Below are positions 1-10,626 of a stretch of 64,000 nt of DNA, in pieces. The position numbers and the translations under genes are program-made. Below the pieces are notes generated by a model. The model did not search any database and was not told the origin of the DNA. It saw nothing but the letters and a program-made list of their open reading frames with translations. How positions within the stretch are numbered: the stretch's first letter is position 1; every line of letters begins with the position of its first letter. The DNA lies in the NCBI GenBank assembly GCA_025667525.1, contig CM046876.1, positions 77,967,235 to 78,031,234 of the forward strand. The letters run 5' to 3'. The stretch is from Glebionis coronaria. Lineage: Eukaryota; Streptophyta; Magnoliopsida; Asterales; Asteraceae.

Positions 1-63
1 GCCGCCACGTATACCCCTCCATACCTTAGGATCACTCTTGTGTGGCATCAAATTAAACTTAGA
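1..63 (-). CDS. CACTA accessory gene, exon 3 (partial, runs off the window)
   Basis: On the minus strand a splice acceptor (..gaatgcag) ends at position 64. The exon begins at 63 with codons reading SKFNLMPHKSDPKVWRGIRGG-type sequence and stays open to the window edge. Exon 2 (5460-5731) ends at a codon boundary with a GTCAGT donor, so this exon joins in phase 0 without a stop. The joined pattern, W-x-x-I-x-x-KFNL, is what I expect of the plant Transposase_24-type domain found in the second gene of CACTA elements. The rest of the gene lies outside the window. Exon structure is predicted by eye; no transcript was available. Confidence 0.6.
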
Positions 64-184
64 CTGCATTCATATACAACAAATAAAACAAACACAGAGT
101 TAGAGTTAGAGATATAATTTATACATTATTTTGTTTATTTATTTAATGGCTTATATATTTAATTAAACTTTATAATAAAAACAA

Positions 185-261
185 CTTATCATGATAAGCA
201 TAAGCTTTTTGAAAACAACTTGTTCTGATAAGCTTATCAGGACAAGCTGTTTGAAAACAGC
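185..261. repeat. Palindromic 42-bp repeat copies, left of insertion A
   Basis: Copies of an inverted-repeat unit (AAACAGCTTATCCTGATAAG followed by its near-complement) centred on an AAGCTT site. The block was one array with 5023-5215 before element A inserted: the copy is cut at acagc (257-261) and resumes with acagc at 5023. The same unit forms the large array at 63263-63912. Confidence 0.8.
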
Positions 262-1467
262 TGGTTGTAGTAAAATACGACCTTTAGGAAAAGGAAGTAC
301 AAATAGTGGTAGTATTAAGTGTCGGTTTAGGAAAACCGAGCACTAATAACCCAAGTGAAGTCCAAGTTCGTTTCCCAAGGAGGCAAGTGCGTTATGTTGA
401 GAGTTGATTTTGTTTGTGATTATATTGATTGAGAAAGAAATGGGATTAGAAGAGAAAGACGGTTACGAAAATGAATTAAACTACGACGAAAAAGGCGTAA
501 ACGTAAAACCGTAAATAGTGCCAAAATTAAAATTTTAACCTAAAAATTCCTAAAAATTACTAAAAATCCACAATAAAATTCTAAGAGTATACAAAAAATC
601 CAAACTTGCTAAAACCTTTTAATTAATTTAATAATGACTTTTTAATGCTAATTAAAGCCCTAAAAATCACTTTTAAATATTAAAAAGCCCTAAACAAGAT
701 TTAATAGTTTGTAAACCTCAAAAATGACCTAATTAAGCTAAAAACTATTTTTAAAAATTTTAAAACTAAATTAAACTATTTTTAAACTCCTAAAAACTAT
801 TAAAATCTATTAAATCTTAAATTAAATCTAGAAATTAATTGAAAAGCCTAAAAATTAATTGGAAAGTGACAAATTTCCTAATTTAATGTCCTTATCCTAG
901 GAAAAATGTAAAAAGTAGAAAAATAAAACTTTCTATTTTTATGAATAAAATAATATTAAAATAATGCAAAAAATAAAAAAGTTTATAAAATAAATTCTAA
1001 AAAATTTCTAAAAACCTAAAATAATATAACTAAGAGAAAAATGAAATTTAAAGTTCCTAAAACCTCTTAATTAAATTTATATTAATTTTTAAAGTTTAAA
1101 TAAAAACCTAAAATCAAATAAAATTAAAAAATTAAAGTTTTTGAAAATCTAACTAGATGTAAACCTCAAGTTAATAAATTAAAACTTAAAAATTATTTTT
1201 CCTAAAATTAAAATTACTGTTTTCTATTTTTAAACTATTTATTAAAAACCGGGTAAAGAAAAATGCATAAAAAATAAATAAATAAAAGGAAAAATACAAA
1301 CTTGGATTATAAAAATCCTAAACTGAATAACCACCCTAGGAAAAATCAAACTTAGCCAAGAATCTAATCAAATAAGCTGGAATCAGCTTATCAACAAGCT
1401 GATTACTAAATAAGCTATAAAGCAAGCACACCCTAAGTAGATAATGTGGTGGGATCTTAACAATAAA

Positions 1468-1570
1468 AGACCCAAGGGCAAGCGGTAGAGTATGTGTGCT
1501 TTGGCAGTGGTGGCGCAGGTTCGAGTCCTGGCCACGCCAAAATTTTTGAAATATTTTTTTTTTACTTTTT
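1468..1570 (+). mobile_element. tRNA-related SINE-like segment
   Basis: A box-A-like stretch (caagcggtagag, 1479-1490) lies 39 bases before a consensus box B (ggttcgagtcc, 1518-1528). A CCACGCCA end and then a T-rich tail follow. The 5' acceptor arm (gacccaa) does not pair with the 3' arm, so it is not a functional tRNA. A tRNA-derived SINE head or a tRNA pseudogene fits best. It lies inside element A. Confidence 0.45.
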
Positions 1571-4519
1571 CTTTTAAAACACTTGTAACACAGACTCTCT
1601 CACTCACCAAAACTCAAACACACGTCCAATTTAAAGCTAAAATCCCTCTAAATCGAAGCAAACAGGTCTCAGACCTGGAATTCTTTTTTTTCTTTCTTTC
1701 TCTCTTTGTAACAGTAGGCAAATGCCCCCTTTTGTTATCTGTTTCTTTGTTTGAGTTCTTGGTAATGGCACAAAGGGCACCCTCACTTGCGTTTTGCAAG
1801 TGAGGAGTCACAACTAAATAACAAACACGCCCAAGCAGGAAACAATCAAGCCACAAAAATAACAAACGCCACAAAATGGAGAAAATAAGCGAATAGCAGG
1901 AACTTCTTACGTTGTTACTTTATATAATTGGGTTGCTGAGTGGTTCACTAGGCACAAGGGAATTTTTTTTAAGCACACACAACACAAACACTAATCTCGC
2001 CTAGAATTAAGCTGCGAATTACCAGCAGGTCTCTTCTTTACTCTTAGGTTTTCTACTTTTTGGTTTGGTGCACAGGCCTCAATCAACAATACAAATCTCA
2101 CAAACACACTTCTAAACACGAATCAACCCAGAATTGCTAATGTGCCCAGTGAAGAACAAAACTAAAACCGCAATTCTTTTTCTTTCTTTTTTTTCTTTTT
2201 TTTTGGTGTTCTAATGTTGCTGTTTGGAAAAACACGGGCACCCCTACTAATGACAGTAACTAAACAGTATCTTTCTTACTTTTTGGTTATGTTGTTGATG
2301 TTTGGTGTTGGAATAACATGACACCCCACAAGCAAAACCACAAACGTTCACCCCTTAAACAAACACCATTACGCCATACTAAACATTGAAAAGCTATACT
2401 ACAATACCAGAAAACGCAAGTCTAGATGCAGCCACTAAACAATGACTCTAAAGGCAACAATAGGCTATGTTTAGCAATGATGCGAGTGTTCTGAGCATTA
2501 TGCACTGGACTTAAAGGCAAATAGTTTAAATCCTCAAATAACTTCAGAAACAAGCCATATCAGACCTATATCAAGCAAACTACCTTCAAACGAACATGTA
2601 TGATTACCTCTGGCCTTAGACAAATAATACTATGAACTTGAACATGCTTCAAATTGAACTAGGAGTGACAAAATAATAGCTAAACTACAATTACCTAACG
2701 CAAACTCCTAGAATTCTCAAAAGCAGATAAGATAAGTAATTTCAAGCTCAAAACAAACCTACAATCCAACGCCGCAAATCTAATCAGCCTATGTTTGTGA
2801 AAAACAGTTAAAACAAGCAGAAAAAGGTAAACTACCCTATTTTTTTTTACTTTTTGCTTTAATGAAAAGTAAGAGCAAAATTCAACTATGCTAAAGCTCC
2901 AAAATGAGCAGCGAACAAACTTAACACTAAAATCTAAAGTGACAGCAAGATCGAAGTGAATCCAAACACTATAATCAGAAACCTTAAACTGCAACCATTT
3001 TTCTTTGGTTTCTGGATACACAGACGTACAAACACAACACAAAACACGCAACTGGCCTGAATCAAACCAATAAGTGAGCAGAAATGCACACACTTATGCA
3101 CAGTGAATTTATAACAAATGAGCAGACCTCTATTTTTTTATCTGTGTTCTTTTTTTGGACAGTCAAAACCACATCAAGCATTAACAACTAGCAAACTGAC
3201 AAGCAATTATCACACGAGAATAATTATACAACTAGCAAGAAATAAATAATAAATAAAAAAGAAAGGAAGAGATGGCGATACCTACCCTTGTTTGCATCCA
3301 ACAAGGTTCAGCTACGCTCCCCTGACCTCAACCAACAACTAGGTGAGGCAGGGGTGTCTTGGACAATAAAGGATTGAGGGGTGGTTCGTTGGGGTTCAAC
3401 AGCTGAACCGAAGCACCCTGAATGAAAAGAAAGCTGCTAAGAGTAAAATGAAATCCAAGAATCAAGACCTATGGTCTTGATTCAGTAAGCTCACAAGATA
3501 GATAAATGATTACACTTTTCTTTTCACAATCTTTACCAAAATTCTAAAATACTAAATACTTGAAATTTGTAAATAGATTTGAATGGGAAAAACTTTGATT
3601 CACTCCAATCCACTTACTGATTAATTTAAACAGGAACTTTAACACAAATTTTAAATAACTTAAACTCAAACCATGAACATGAAATTAAAATGGAACTCGG
3701 ATCAAATTTAAAAACTGCAAACTTTCATTCATAAAAGGGGTTTTTATATAAAAATCCGAGACAAGGGAAATGGGTACCACAAGTCGGTCCTCATTTATAG
3801 ACCCCCTCAGATCGTTCTAGAATCGAAAGAAAAAGAAACCCTAATCTAATGAATTTCCAACTTTACCCTTGTTTGAAGATGCGAATATGCTGATCTTGAT
3901 CCCACTTTTGAATAATCCTTGAAAACCATGTGCAAATCTCTTGGACGTTTGTGATAGACAGGCTGGATGCATCAATCTTGAACGTTCGATTTCGTTTGGA
4001 GGACACGAAACCCTTAAGAGTCGTTGATTCTCTGGTGTTCCTTTGTCTTTTTTCCAATGGGTGGGATTTTGGGGACCAGGGAGTGAGTGTGATGGGAGAT
4101 TAAAAGTGGGTTTTGGGTTAATCCATGATCAATCACTAATCTGGAATAGATCAAGTCTTAATCATGAATTTTTAATTTGGGGAAAAATTAGGGTTTATAG
4201 GGAAAAAAGTGTGTTTTGATCTTTTCAGAGTGGGGTTAAATGTGTTTAAGGGGAAAAACACGTTTAATATTAAACGTGTGTTATAAACTTAATGGGTCAA
4301 CCGGGTTTGGGGTATGGGTATTTGGTAAACGGGTTTTTAAGTTGGGTTATGGTGACGTGTCAGATTTTGGTTGGGTGGTGGAGTTTGATTGTTTCCCAAG
4401 ATTGCCCCCTCATGTTTACCTTTTTCTTCACTTTGTATTATCAGCTCAAAACAAGACTTCCTTTGTTATAACTTTCAAGCAGTTGTCAATTTTGGCACAA
4501 TGATTTTCAAAACTTGTTT

Positions 4520-4800
4520 AAAGGGCTTTTTATGCACAAATTGTATTCTTCAAGGGCCATTCTTGTAATGTCTTCAAATTTCAAGGTCTTTGACTTGTTT
4601 GTTGACTTCTTGGAGGACCATTATTGACAATTTAGTTTTGTTGAGGGACTAAATTTGCCAATTCTTCAAAGTTAAGGGTCCTTTTTGTAATTTTGACAAA
4701 CTTTAGGAACCAAACTTGTAATTATGAAGATACAAGGGTATAAAGTGTTAATTCTTCAAACTTGGAGGACCAATCTTCAATATTCTTCAAATCTTCTAGG
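4520..4800 (+). repeat. Imperfect 60-70 bp tandem repeats near the 3' end of element A
   Basis: Variants of a phrase like cttcaaacttggaggaccaa and ttgtaat recur about four times with irregular spacing. They lie downstream of the putative TATA region of element A. No coding content. Confidence 0.5.
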
Positions 4801-5022
4801 GTTTTCTTTGGAAAATTCTTCATTAGGGCTTGGTTCATCGTGCGGCTTCGTTTCCCGTGTTCGTTTTTGCGTGATTCTTGTGATCTTTTGTCATTTTCTC
4901 AATATCCGTACCTAAAATACACAAGCAACAAACACAAGCATATATTTGGGTATTTTGATGATATTTAATGCATTTTAAGTCCAAAAAGAACGATGAGACC
5001 ATGTATAAAAGCAGTCTCATCA

Positions 5023-5215
5023 ACAGCTTATACTTATAAGCTTATCAGAACAAGCTGTTTGAAAACAGCTTATCCTGATAAGCATATCAGAACAAGTTGT
5101 TTTCACACAGCTTGTTTTGATAAGCTTATCAGGATAAGCTGTTTTCAAACTTCTGATAAGCTTATCAGAACAAGCTGTTTGAAAACAACTTATCTGAAAA
5201 AGCTTATTACCTTAT
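5023..5215. repeat. Palindromic 42-bp repeat array (intron copy)
   Basis: About five degenerate copies of the AAGCTT-centred palindrome also found at 185-261 and 63263-63912. Translated, the array gives a false repetitive ORF (LIRTSCLKTAY-like). Confidence 0.8.
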
Positions 5216-5459
5216 TCTCATCAAATATATATTTATTTAAAAATATATATATTTATTTACTTTTTTTATATATATTTAAATTTTTTAATATTTATTTGAA
5301 AAAATTTATATGATATAAATAAATAAGATACAATTTGTATATTTATTTAAATTTGTTATTTATTTATATGATATAAATAAATAAACAAATTTATTTAAAT
5401 ATATACACCATTAAATAAATAAACACAATAATATTATGAACATAAAAATGATAACTGAC

Positions 5460-5731
5460 CTCTATGTTCGCCCAAACCATCGCCTCAATCTCATCAGGGA
5501 CATCATTCCAACTTGGGTAGTACAGTGGCACGAGCCTCCTGATAAAATACCTGACATAATTAGCTAAATGCTGAGCATGCGTGCCGCGAGGCCGGAAAGA
5601 GACTTCTTCAAAATCTATCGGGACAGCGCTATGCGCTTCAACTTCGTCCAACAAATCGAGACATCGGGTAATGCCCCGAGTCTTTCTACCGGCCTCTCTG
5701 CCGCCCAAATTTTCTTTTCTTTTGCCTTTGC
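5460..5731 (-). CDS. CACTA accessory gene, exon 2 (Transposase_24-like domain)
   Basis: A 272-nt exon bounded on the minus strand by a good acceptor (tttttgcag, ending 5732) and a GTCAGT donor at 5459. It reads a basic Lys/Arg/Gly-rich start, then RGITRCLDLLDEVEA, a stretch ending YVRYFIRRLVPLYYPSWNDV, then PDEIEAMVWANIE. Conserved R-x-x-VP-x-Y-x-W and VP-x-E-x-x-x-x-VW patterns are what I know from the plant Transposase_24/Ptta-En-Spm family, whose TNPA-like products bind CACTA ends. It enters in phase 1 from exon 1 (AAT AAA G|GC) and leaves in phase 0. With exons 1 and 3 it keeps 147 codons open despite two large intronic insertions. The neighbouring TNP2 is broken many times. Confidence 0.7.
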
Positions 5732-6165
5732 CTGCAAAAATCAAGTGTGTGACAAAGTAATAAAATATACACATTTAAACATATATATCCACCAAATTTA
5801 TGATTGTTGTAGAAACTAGAAGGGGGGGTTGAATAGTTTCTCTTCGACTGGCAACCTAATTAAAATTACTTATAATTAGGTATGTATCAAAACTATCTTT
5901 TATTTGAAGCTAAGTTGCAGAATGCTTAAGTTCAATTCAAATGCACTAGCAATGATAATAGGTAAGTGTAATGATAATGAAATAAGTAAAGAGTAAGGAA
6001 AGAGACAACCTAGTGGAAAGACACCAAGATTTATAGTGGTTCGATAACGAGGCTCTATCCTCGTTTCTACTCCACTCCTCGAGTACACCTACTCGAGATT
6101 TCCACTATATCCACAAGCTCCCTTCTTGGCGGAGAAAACCTTACATCGTCGCTTACATTATTTTC

Positions 6166-6358
6166 CGACACTAAGATAAATGTCGAGACCTAATCTTTAG
6201 CTAGGACCAATCTACACAACGTTGCCTACTTCACAATTTAACGACACAAGGCTAGATGTCGAGTTCTAATCTCAAGGTAGAACCAATCTTCACGACGTTG
6301 CCTACTTCACCATTTTACGACACAAGGCTAGATGTCGGGTTCTAATCCAAACTAGAAC
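6166..6358 (-). repeat. Three tandem two-hairpin units in the element B LTR
   Basis: Each unit of about 75 bp has a CGACA..TGTCG stem (6166-6185, 6242-6261, 6318-6337) followed by a second stem: GACCTA..TAGGACC in the first unit and GTTCTA..TAGAAC in the other two. The CC/GG pairs of unit 1 are TC/GA in units 2 and 3, a paired change. The block recurs in the right LTR at about 14116-14309. Confidence 0.7.
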
Positions 6359-6943
6359 CAATCTTCACGACTCTTCACTTTGAAGCTAAGTGAGAACTTC
6401 TCACAACACAACTACTAATCACTTTCAAGTTTAGTGAGAACTCACAAGACACAACCACATCACTTTATAGTTTAGTGAGAACTACTACACAAATCTATTA
6501 CAAGTCAACTAGACATATCCAAGTACATACATGTAGCTTGGATCTACACAACACAAATCCAAGCAAACACATATGCAATGGATGAGTATTTACAAATAGC
6601 TTGGATGAACACAACTAGTCTAAGTATTTCATAAATACAAATGGATTAACAAAAATAAAAAGACTAACATGATGAACATGACTAATTCATGTTTTCATCT
6701 TTATCACAACACTAGTGAGTGAGTTATCTTCTCATTGGACAAGGTAAAGGAGGGGATCAGGAGGATAATCATATGTAAACATCCTTAACACTTTAAGTGA
6801 TCATTTACTAATGATTATGCTATAGAAAAGAGAAAGGGGGCTGAGAAAAACGTCCAAGAGGCTTATTGGAAAATGAGATTTGATCCACTATTTAAAGGAG
6901 ACAATGTACAACGGCTATATGGGCGCGGTACCTTTTCTAGCCC

Positions 6944-6971
6944 GGCGGTTCCTTATCGCTAGGGAACCGCC
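6944..6971. repeat. Palindrome site 1 (LTR): GGCGGTTCC..GGAACCGCC
   Basis: Perfect 9-bp inverted repeat with a 10-bp spacer, followed by another ggttccgcc half site. One of five related sites in element B; the right-LTR copy is at 14913-14940. Confidence 0.8.
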
Positions 6972-7374
6972 TAGCTACTTAAGGTTCCGCCCGTAGACTA
7001 CGCTCCGTTTTTTGTCTGTTAGTGGGGTAGGAATATCTAAGGTATTTTAACCCTTCAATGGATATTCTAATAGCATATGGAATATGCTATTTTCAAATTT
7101 ACATTTTCCATTTTAATAAAACATTTTCTTAAAAAGAAAGTTTATTAAAAAATCTTTTGTCCTATTAACAAAAGTGAGTTTTAAGGATAATCACTTTGAT
7201 GATCACTAAGTATGACTAAGAAAGGTTAGTGATATGATCATTACCTTGATGATAGTGTTAGTTAAATAATTCGTTTTATGTGTTTCACTAAATGTGTTGT
7301 ATAGTTTGTTGTGATCAAAACTAAAAGAGATTAGTTAACACTAATAATGTTTTTAGGCATCACTTGCATTAACA

Positions 7375-7390
7375 ATCTCCCCCTTTTTGA
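7375..7390 (-). promoter_or_regulatory. Element B polypurine tract
   Basis: On the minus strand tcaaaaagggggagat directly precedes the 3' LTR. This is the expected plus-strand primer position. Confidence 0.8.
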
Positions 7391-7528
7391 TTACGACAAA
7401 CTATAAACTCATTTACGTAGAAACACAAAATATCGAATTATTAACGAGTTTATCACTATCATTTCTCGCCCTTTGTCGTAGCAAAAAGGTTAGCACAAGT
7501 CTTTTAAAAAAACCAGACTTTGCTAGTA

Positions 7529-7558
7529 GCTCCCCCTTGGTGGTTGCTCCCCCTTGTT
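7529..7558 (-). promoter_or_regulatory. Two extra polypurine-like motifs in element B
   Basis: On the minus strand, two AAGGGGGAGC copies lie 17 bp apart, upstream of the real polypurine tract. Multiple GGGGGAG tracts are a known Sirevirus trait; their role here is inferred. Confidence 0.5.
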
Positions 7559-8359
7559 TGGGACACCAAGTAAATGAGCTAAGGTGACATGTTACACAAA
7601 GGTTAGTAGAAAGAAAAGAAACACCAATGTTAGAAGCAAGTATTTTGCTAAGTATGTCCAAAGAGGTAATTGACAAAATCAAACTCCAATACAAGGAAGA
7701 TGATAAGTTTGTCAAGGGGTTAAAATTTAGAATTAATGGAATCACCCATAAGCAATTGTAAAAATTAACCATGATTAACTCAGAGAACTAAAGAAGTAAA
7801 ACACAAACAACACAAAGGTTACATAAAATAAAAGACACAACAAGGTAGATAGTCATACACACAATATGAGTATCTAAAGCAAAAGATATGGAAAATAAAC
7901 CACAAAGCATAAGCTATTCTAATAGTGATAATTTTCCAAGATTGCTTAAAATACAAAAGACTCTAAAACAACTAAAGTATTAAAGTCTCTAAGAGTTCTT
8001 AGTCCTTTAGTTGGAAAAATAAGACGATGATGCATCATTCGAAGTTTTGTCCACCGGAACAAAAACTTGGAGAGGAGGTCGAGTGAGGAGGAATTCAAGG
8101 AAATTTAACTTCTCATACACATGAGCAAGTTCAATTTGTTGAAATCGACAACAAGCACACGAGGATCCATGATGCAACACAAAATCGGTTGATGGGGGAA
8201 GGGCATCACACCTAGGGTTTGGTGATGGTGGGGTGATAGGGTAGGAAATGTTTTCACAATGCCTTGTGAGGTTTGGGAAGGTTGAAAGGTCATTGAGTTG
8301 AGGGGTGTTTAAGGATTGTGGTGGTGGGGGAACATTTTCTTTTGCTCCGGTGATGGGGT
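7559..8359. other. Element B interior, no gene recognised
   Basis: Low-complexity sequence with only short open frames that lack family features. Transcribed-strand noncoding DNA of element B. Confidence 0.5.
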
Positions 8360-8660
8360 TTATGGTATAAGTCTCATTCCAATACTTGATTGGAGAGAAG
8401 GTAGGGTTTTTGGGTGGTTTGGAAGAAGATGGTCCATTCTTCTTGATCCAAATAGGTCGAACCGAGATTTTCGGTTTCTTTGAAAGCTTGGGTGAGGAGA
8501 TTTGGGTGAGGAGGTTTGTGACAAAAAAATGTCAAGGTTATGAAAAGGAGAGCTAGGCATTGTGGATGTGTGAGAATGAAATCTCAAGGTTGGGGAGGTG
8601 TGAGAATGAAATCTCAGGGTTGAGGATCTGTGAGAATGAAATCTCAAGGTTGGGGTATAA
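8360..8660 (-). repeat. Short ORF with a three-fold repeat of about 33 bp
   Basis: The phrase tgtgagaatgaaatctca occurs three times between 8565 and 8647 and gives LRFHSHTS repeats in a 95-codon frame that starts at 8647. The frame lies downstream of the other element B ORFs. I do not recognise a domain and doubt that it is translated. Confidence 0.4.
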
Positions 8661-9330
8661 GTAGAATGTAAACAAGGTAAGAATTTGAATACAAAGTGTG
8701 AAGTGTCAAGGAATGTTTAGCCAAATTAAGTAAACAAGGAATCTTGACAGGGTATAGAGTTTAAATTTTTTTTGACCAAAATCGAGTCAAAAAGGGGGTT
8801 TCTGTCCACGGTACCTTATAGGGACCGGCGGTTCCTTATTACTTAAGGAACCGCACGACTTTAGAGAGCCGCATGCAGTGGACTTTAAACCAAGTTTTTC
8901 CAGGATTTTGAGAAAAAAAAACTAAGACTTTTTCAAAAAGTTGCAAATCTTGGAATTTTACCTCTATTAGCACTAAATTATGCTAGGGTTGCATAAGAGC
9001 AACATATTCACAAAGAATGTCTTGACAAAGGGTGACAAAATATTTGGATAACATTTAGAACCAATTTTAGTCAATTTTAGAGGTTGTAATAGATTTAGGT
9101 TCAATTTTAATTTCAAATTAAAGTTGATTAATGTGCACATAAGAATAGAAACACATAAAGCTAAATCCATTAACCAACTTCATGAAAAACTCATGAAGGA
9201 AGAAAGTACAATGACAAATGAAAGAGAAAAACAACTAACTAATACAAAGTTAGCTTAATACTAGATCTAGATGAGTAGTCTTCTTTGGCTTGGTTTTGTT
9301 GAAAAAACACTTATTAAGAAAACTCATCAT
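8661..9330. other. Element B interior, noncoding, with palindrome site 2
   Basis: No recognisable reading frame. Contains the palindrome at 8828-8854 set in a longer GGTACC/GGTTCC-rich stretch (about 8810-8880). Confidence 0.5.
8828..8854. repeat. Palindrome site 2: GCGGTTCCTTA..TAAGGAACCGC
   Basis: Perfect 11-bp inverted repeat with a 5-bp spacer, between ctgtccacgg and gcagtggac flanks. Related to the sites at 6944, 10298, 12545 and 14913. Confidence 0.85.
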
Positions 9331-10028
9331 TCATCTCCTAGGAGGAGGCATGGAGAACAAGGCAATCAAGAACTCTTGCAACCTCCTATGTAGTCCAAAC
9401 ATCTCCATCCTAAGGTTATGGATGATGTAGTGGTTGTAGAGGCAACATGGACAATTAGGACCATGAGTCTCTTGAAACCCATAGTAAGGATCACCCAAGA
9501 GGAGGGAAAGTGGGACACCCAAAATTGGAATGTTTGAGTGAGGTGGAGGTGGAGGAGGCATGTTCTCCAAGGGTGATGTGGGTGAGTGTGGAGGCAAGTT
9601 CTCCAAAGGAGAACTGGGTGAGTGTGGAGGTATGTTCTCCAAGGTTGGTGATGTGGGTGAGTTTGGAGAGGTAAATGGTGAAGTCACCAATGTATCATCA
9701 AAGTCATTCATAAAAATAATAATTTGGATTGGTTGTGGTTGTGTAGTCACATCCAAGGGTGCACTTGGAGTGAAGGGTGAAAAAGCTCATTCATTCTTGA
9801 GTGGAATGAAGAGGAGGTAGAACCAATAGAATGGTTAGTACCATGGGTGGAGGCTGTCTTGCATGGTGTAAGAGGTGATGAAGGTGATGAAGAAATGAGG
9901 ATTGGAACCATATCATTTTTTGGTGTATGAAAGGGTGAGGAGCTAAGCTTGGGTATCTTAATTCTAATCTTAAGGGTTTTCTTTGGGGTGGAGGTCTTGG
10001 AGGTGTTTGAGGTTTTTGTAGAAACCAT
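9331..10028 (-). pseudogene. Element B second ORF, Ser/Thr/Pro-rich, frameshifted
   Basis: Reading leftward from ATG at 10028, a Ser/Thr/Lys-rich frame (MVSTKTSNTSKTSTP..) runs to about 9750. The open frame then shifts and continues as a Pro-rich segment with three imperfect repeats of the type LENxPPHSPTSP, followed by a hydrophobic segment (GVPLSLLLGDPYYGF) and a CPCC motif, ending at 9331. The repeat is about 36 bp at DNA level (9560-9650). It may be a disordered tail belonging to the upstream 392-aa ORF product or a separate frame. I recognise no family. A single-base shift near 9750 separates the halves. Confidence 0.45.
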
Positions 10029-10297
10029 GATTGACAAAGGTGGTTTAAGGGTTAGGGAAGGATGTTTTGATGTGTGAAGAACATGACTAACAAGGTGGGT
10101 TTAAATGGGTGAAGGGATGATCCAAACTAGTAATGGGTTAAAATCATTTTAGGTGAATAATGAATTTAGGTAACCTAGTTTAGGAAATGTGTAGGTTTTT
10201 GCAAAGAATCATGCAAGGTTTACACAGAATGAAGAAAACAGTGTAAAGCAAAAGATTTTGTCGGACACAGTAGCCGGCGGTTCCTTATCTAGGACTG

Positions 10298-10323
10298 GCG
10301 GTTCCTTATCGATAAGGAGCCGC
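10298..10323. repeat. Palindrome site 3: 26-bp GCGGTTCCTTATC|GATAAGGAGCCGC
   Basis: Spacerless near-perfect palindrome with one T-G pair, centred on ATCGAT. A further half site ggcggttcctta lies 20 bases upstream and ggaaccgc downstream, so four half sites fall within about 70 bp. Confidence 0.85.
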
Positions 10324-10626
10324 TGGTCGATATGGAACCGCGACCAGAGGTGTTTCAAAAATTTCACATTCTCAAATTTTGGTTAACCCAGATTTTTATC
10401 AAAGGATTCACAAAGCAAAGTTAACTACTGACCAAAATCTAAGAAGCTAACTAACATATAGAATGCACAAAGCTATGTAAATCACAAACATGATGGCATA
10501 GATAACATTTAGGATTAAAATAAATAGTAATCCAAACATGTAGCATAAGTTAATACACATCCAAGATAAAAAAAATTCAACATTACATGTTTACCAACAT
10601 GTATTCTTTGAAATACTTCAAATTTT

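Larger units (their letters stand above)
262..5022 (+). mobile_element. Element A: solo-LTR-like retroelement, 4.76 kb
   Basis: Starts TGGTTGTAG, ends GTCTCATCA and is flanked by the direct repeat acagc (257-261 and 5023-5027). Removing it restores a normal palindromic repeat unit of the host intron, which supports a clean insertion. I find no second LTR, primer-binding site or pol motif inside, so it reads as a single long LTR left by LTR-LTR recombination. A TATA-like stretch at about 3744-3752 and the AT-rich first kilobase would suit U3 followed by R/U5 in plus orientation. Ty3 lineages with multi-kilobase LTRs (Tat/Ogre type) are the likeliest source; this is inference. Bases 540-1360 are A/T-rich low complexity. 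Bases 1560-3740 hold several C/T runs and no coding signal. Confidence 0.65.
64..5459 (-). other. Intron 2 of the CACTA accessory gene, enlarged by a solo-LTR-like insertion
   Basis: The interval lies between a GT donor at 5459-5458 and an AG acceptor at 65-64 on the minus strand. Without the 4.76-kb insertion (262-5022) it would be about 0.6 kb. What remains is AT-rich sequence plus copies of a 42-bp palindromic repeat. Bases 5216-5400 are almost pure A/T with no coding signal. Confidence 0.55.
5808..7374 (-). repeat. Element B 3' LTR (left)
   Basis: 1567 bp, TGTAGAAAC..TTAACA on the plus strand. Matches 13758-15342 over its whole length. Contains the repeated hairpin pairs (6166-6358) and a copy of the GGCGGTTCC palindrome (6944-6971). 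Confidence 0.9.

Noticed and set aside
1468..1540. Functional tRNA gene
   Set aside because: The acceptor arms do not pair and the anticodon arm cannot be formed convincingly; only box A and B-like words remain.
2695..3093. 132-codon minus-strand frame in element A
   Set aside because: AT-rich LTR sequence; composition and content show no protein family.
9560..9820. Gly-rich plus-strand frame with FSKGDVGECGG repeats
   Set aside because: Antisense of the Pro-rich repeat of the element B frame; the element is transcribed on the minus strand.
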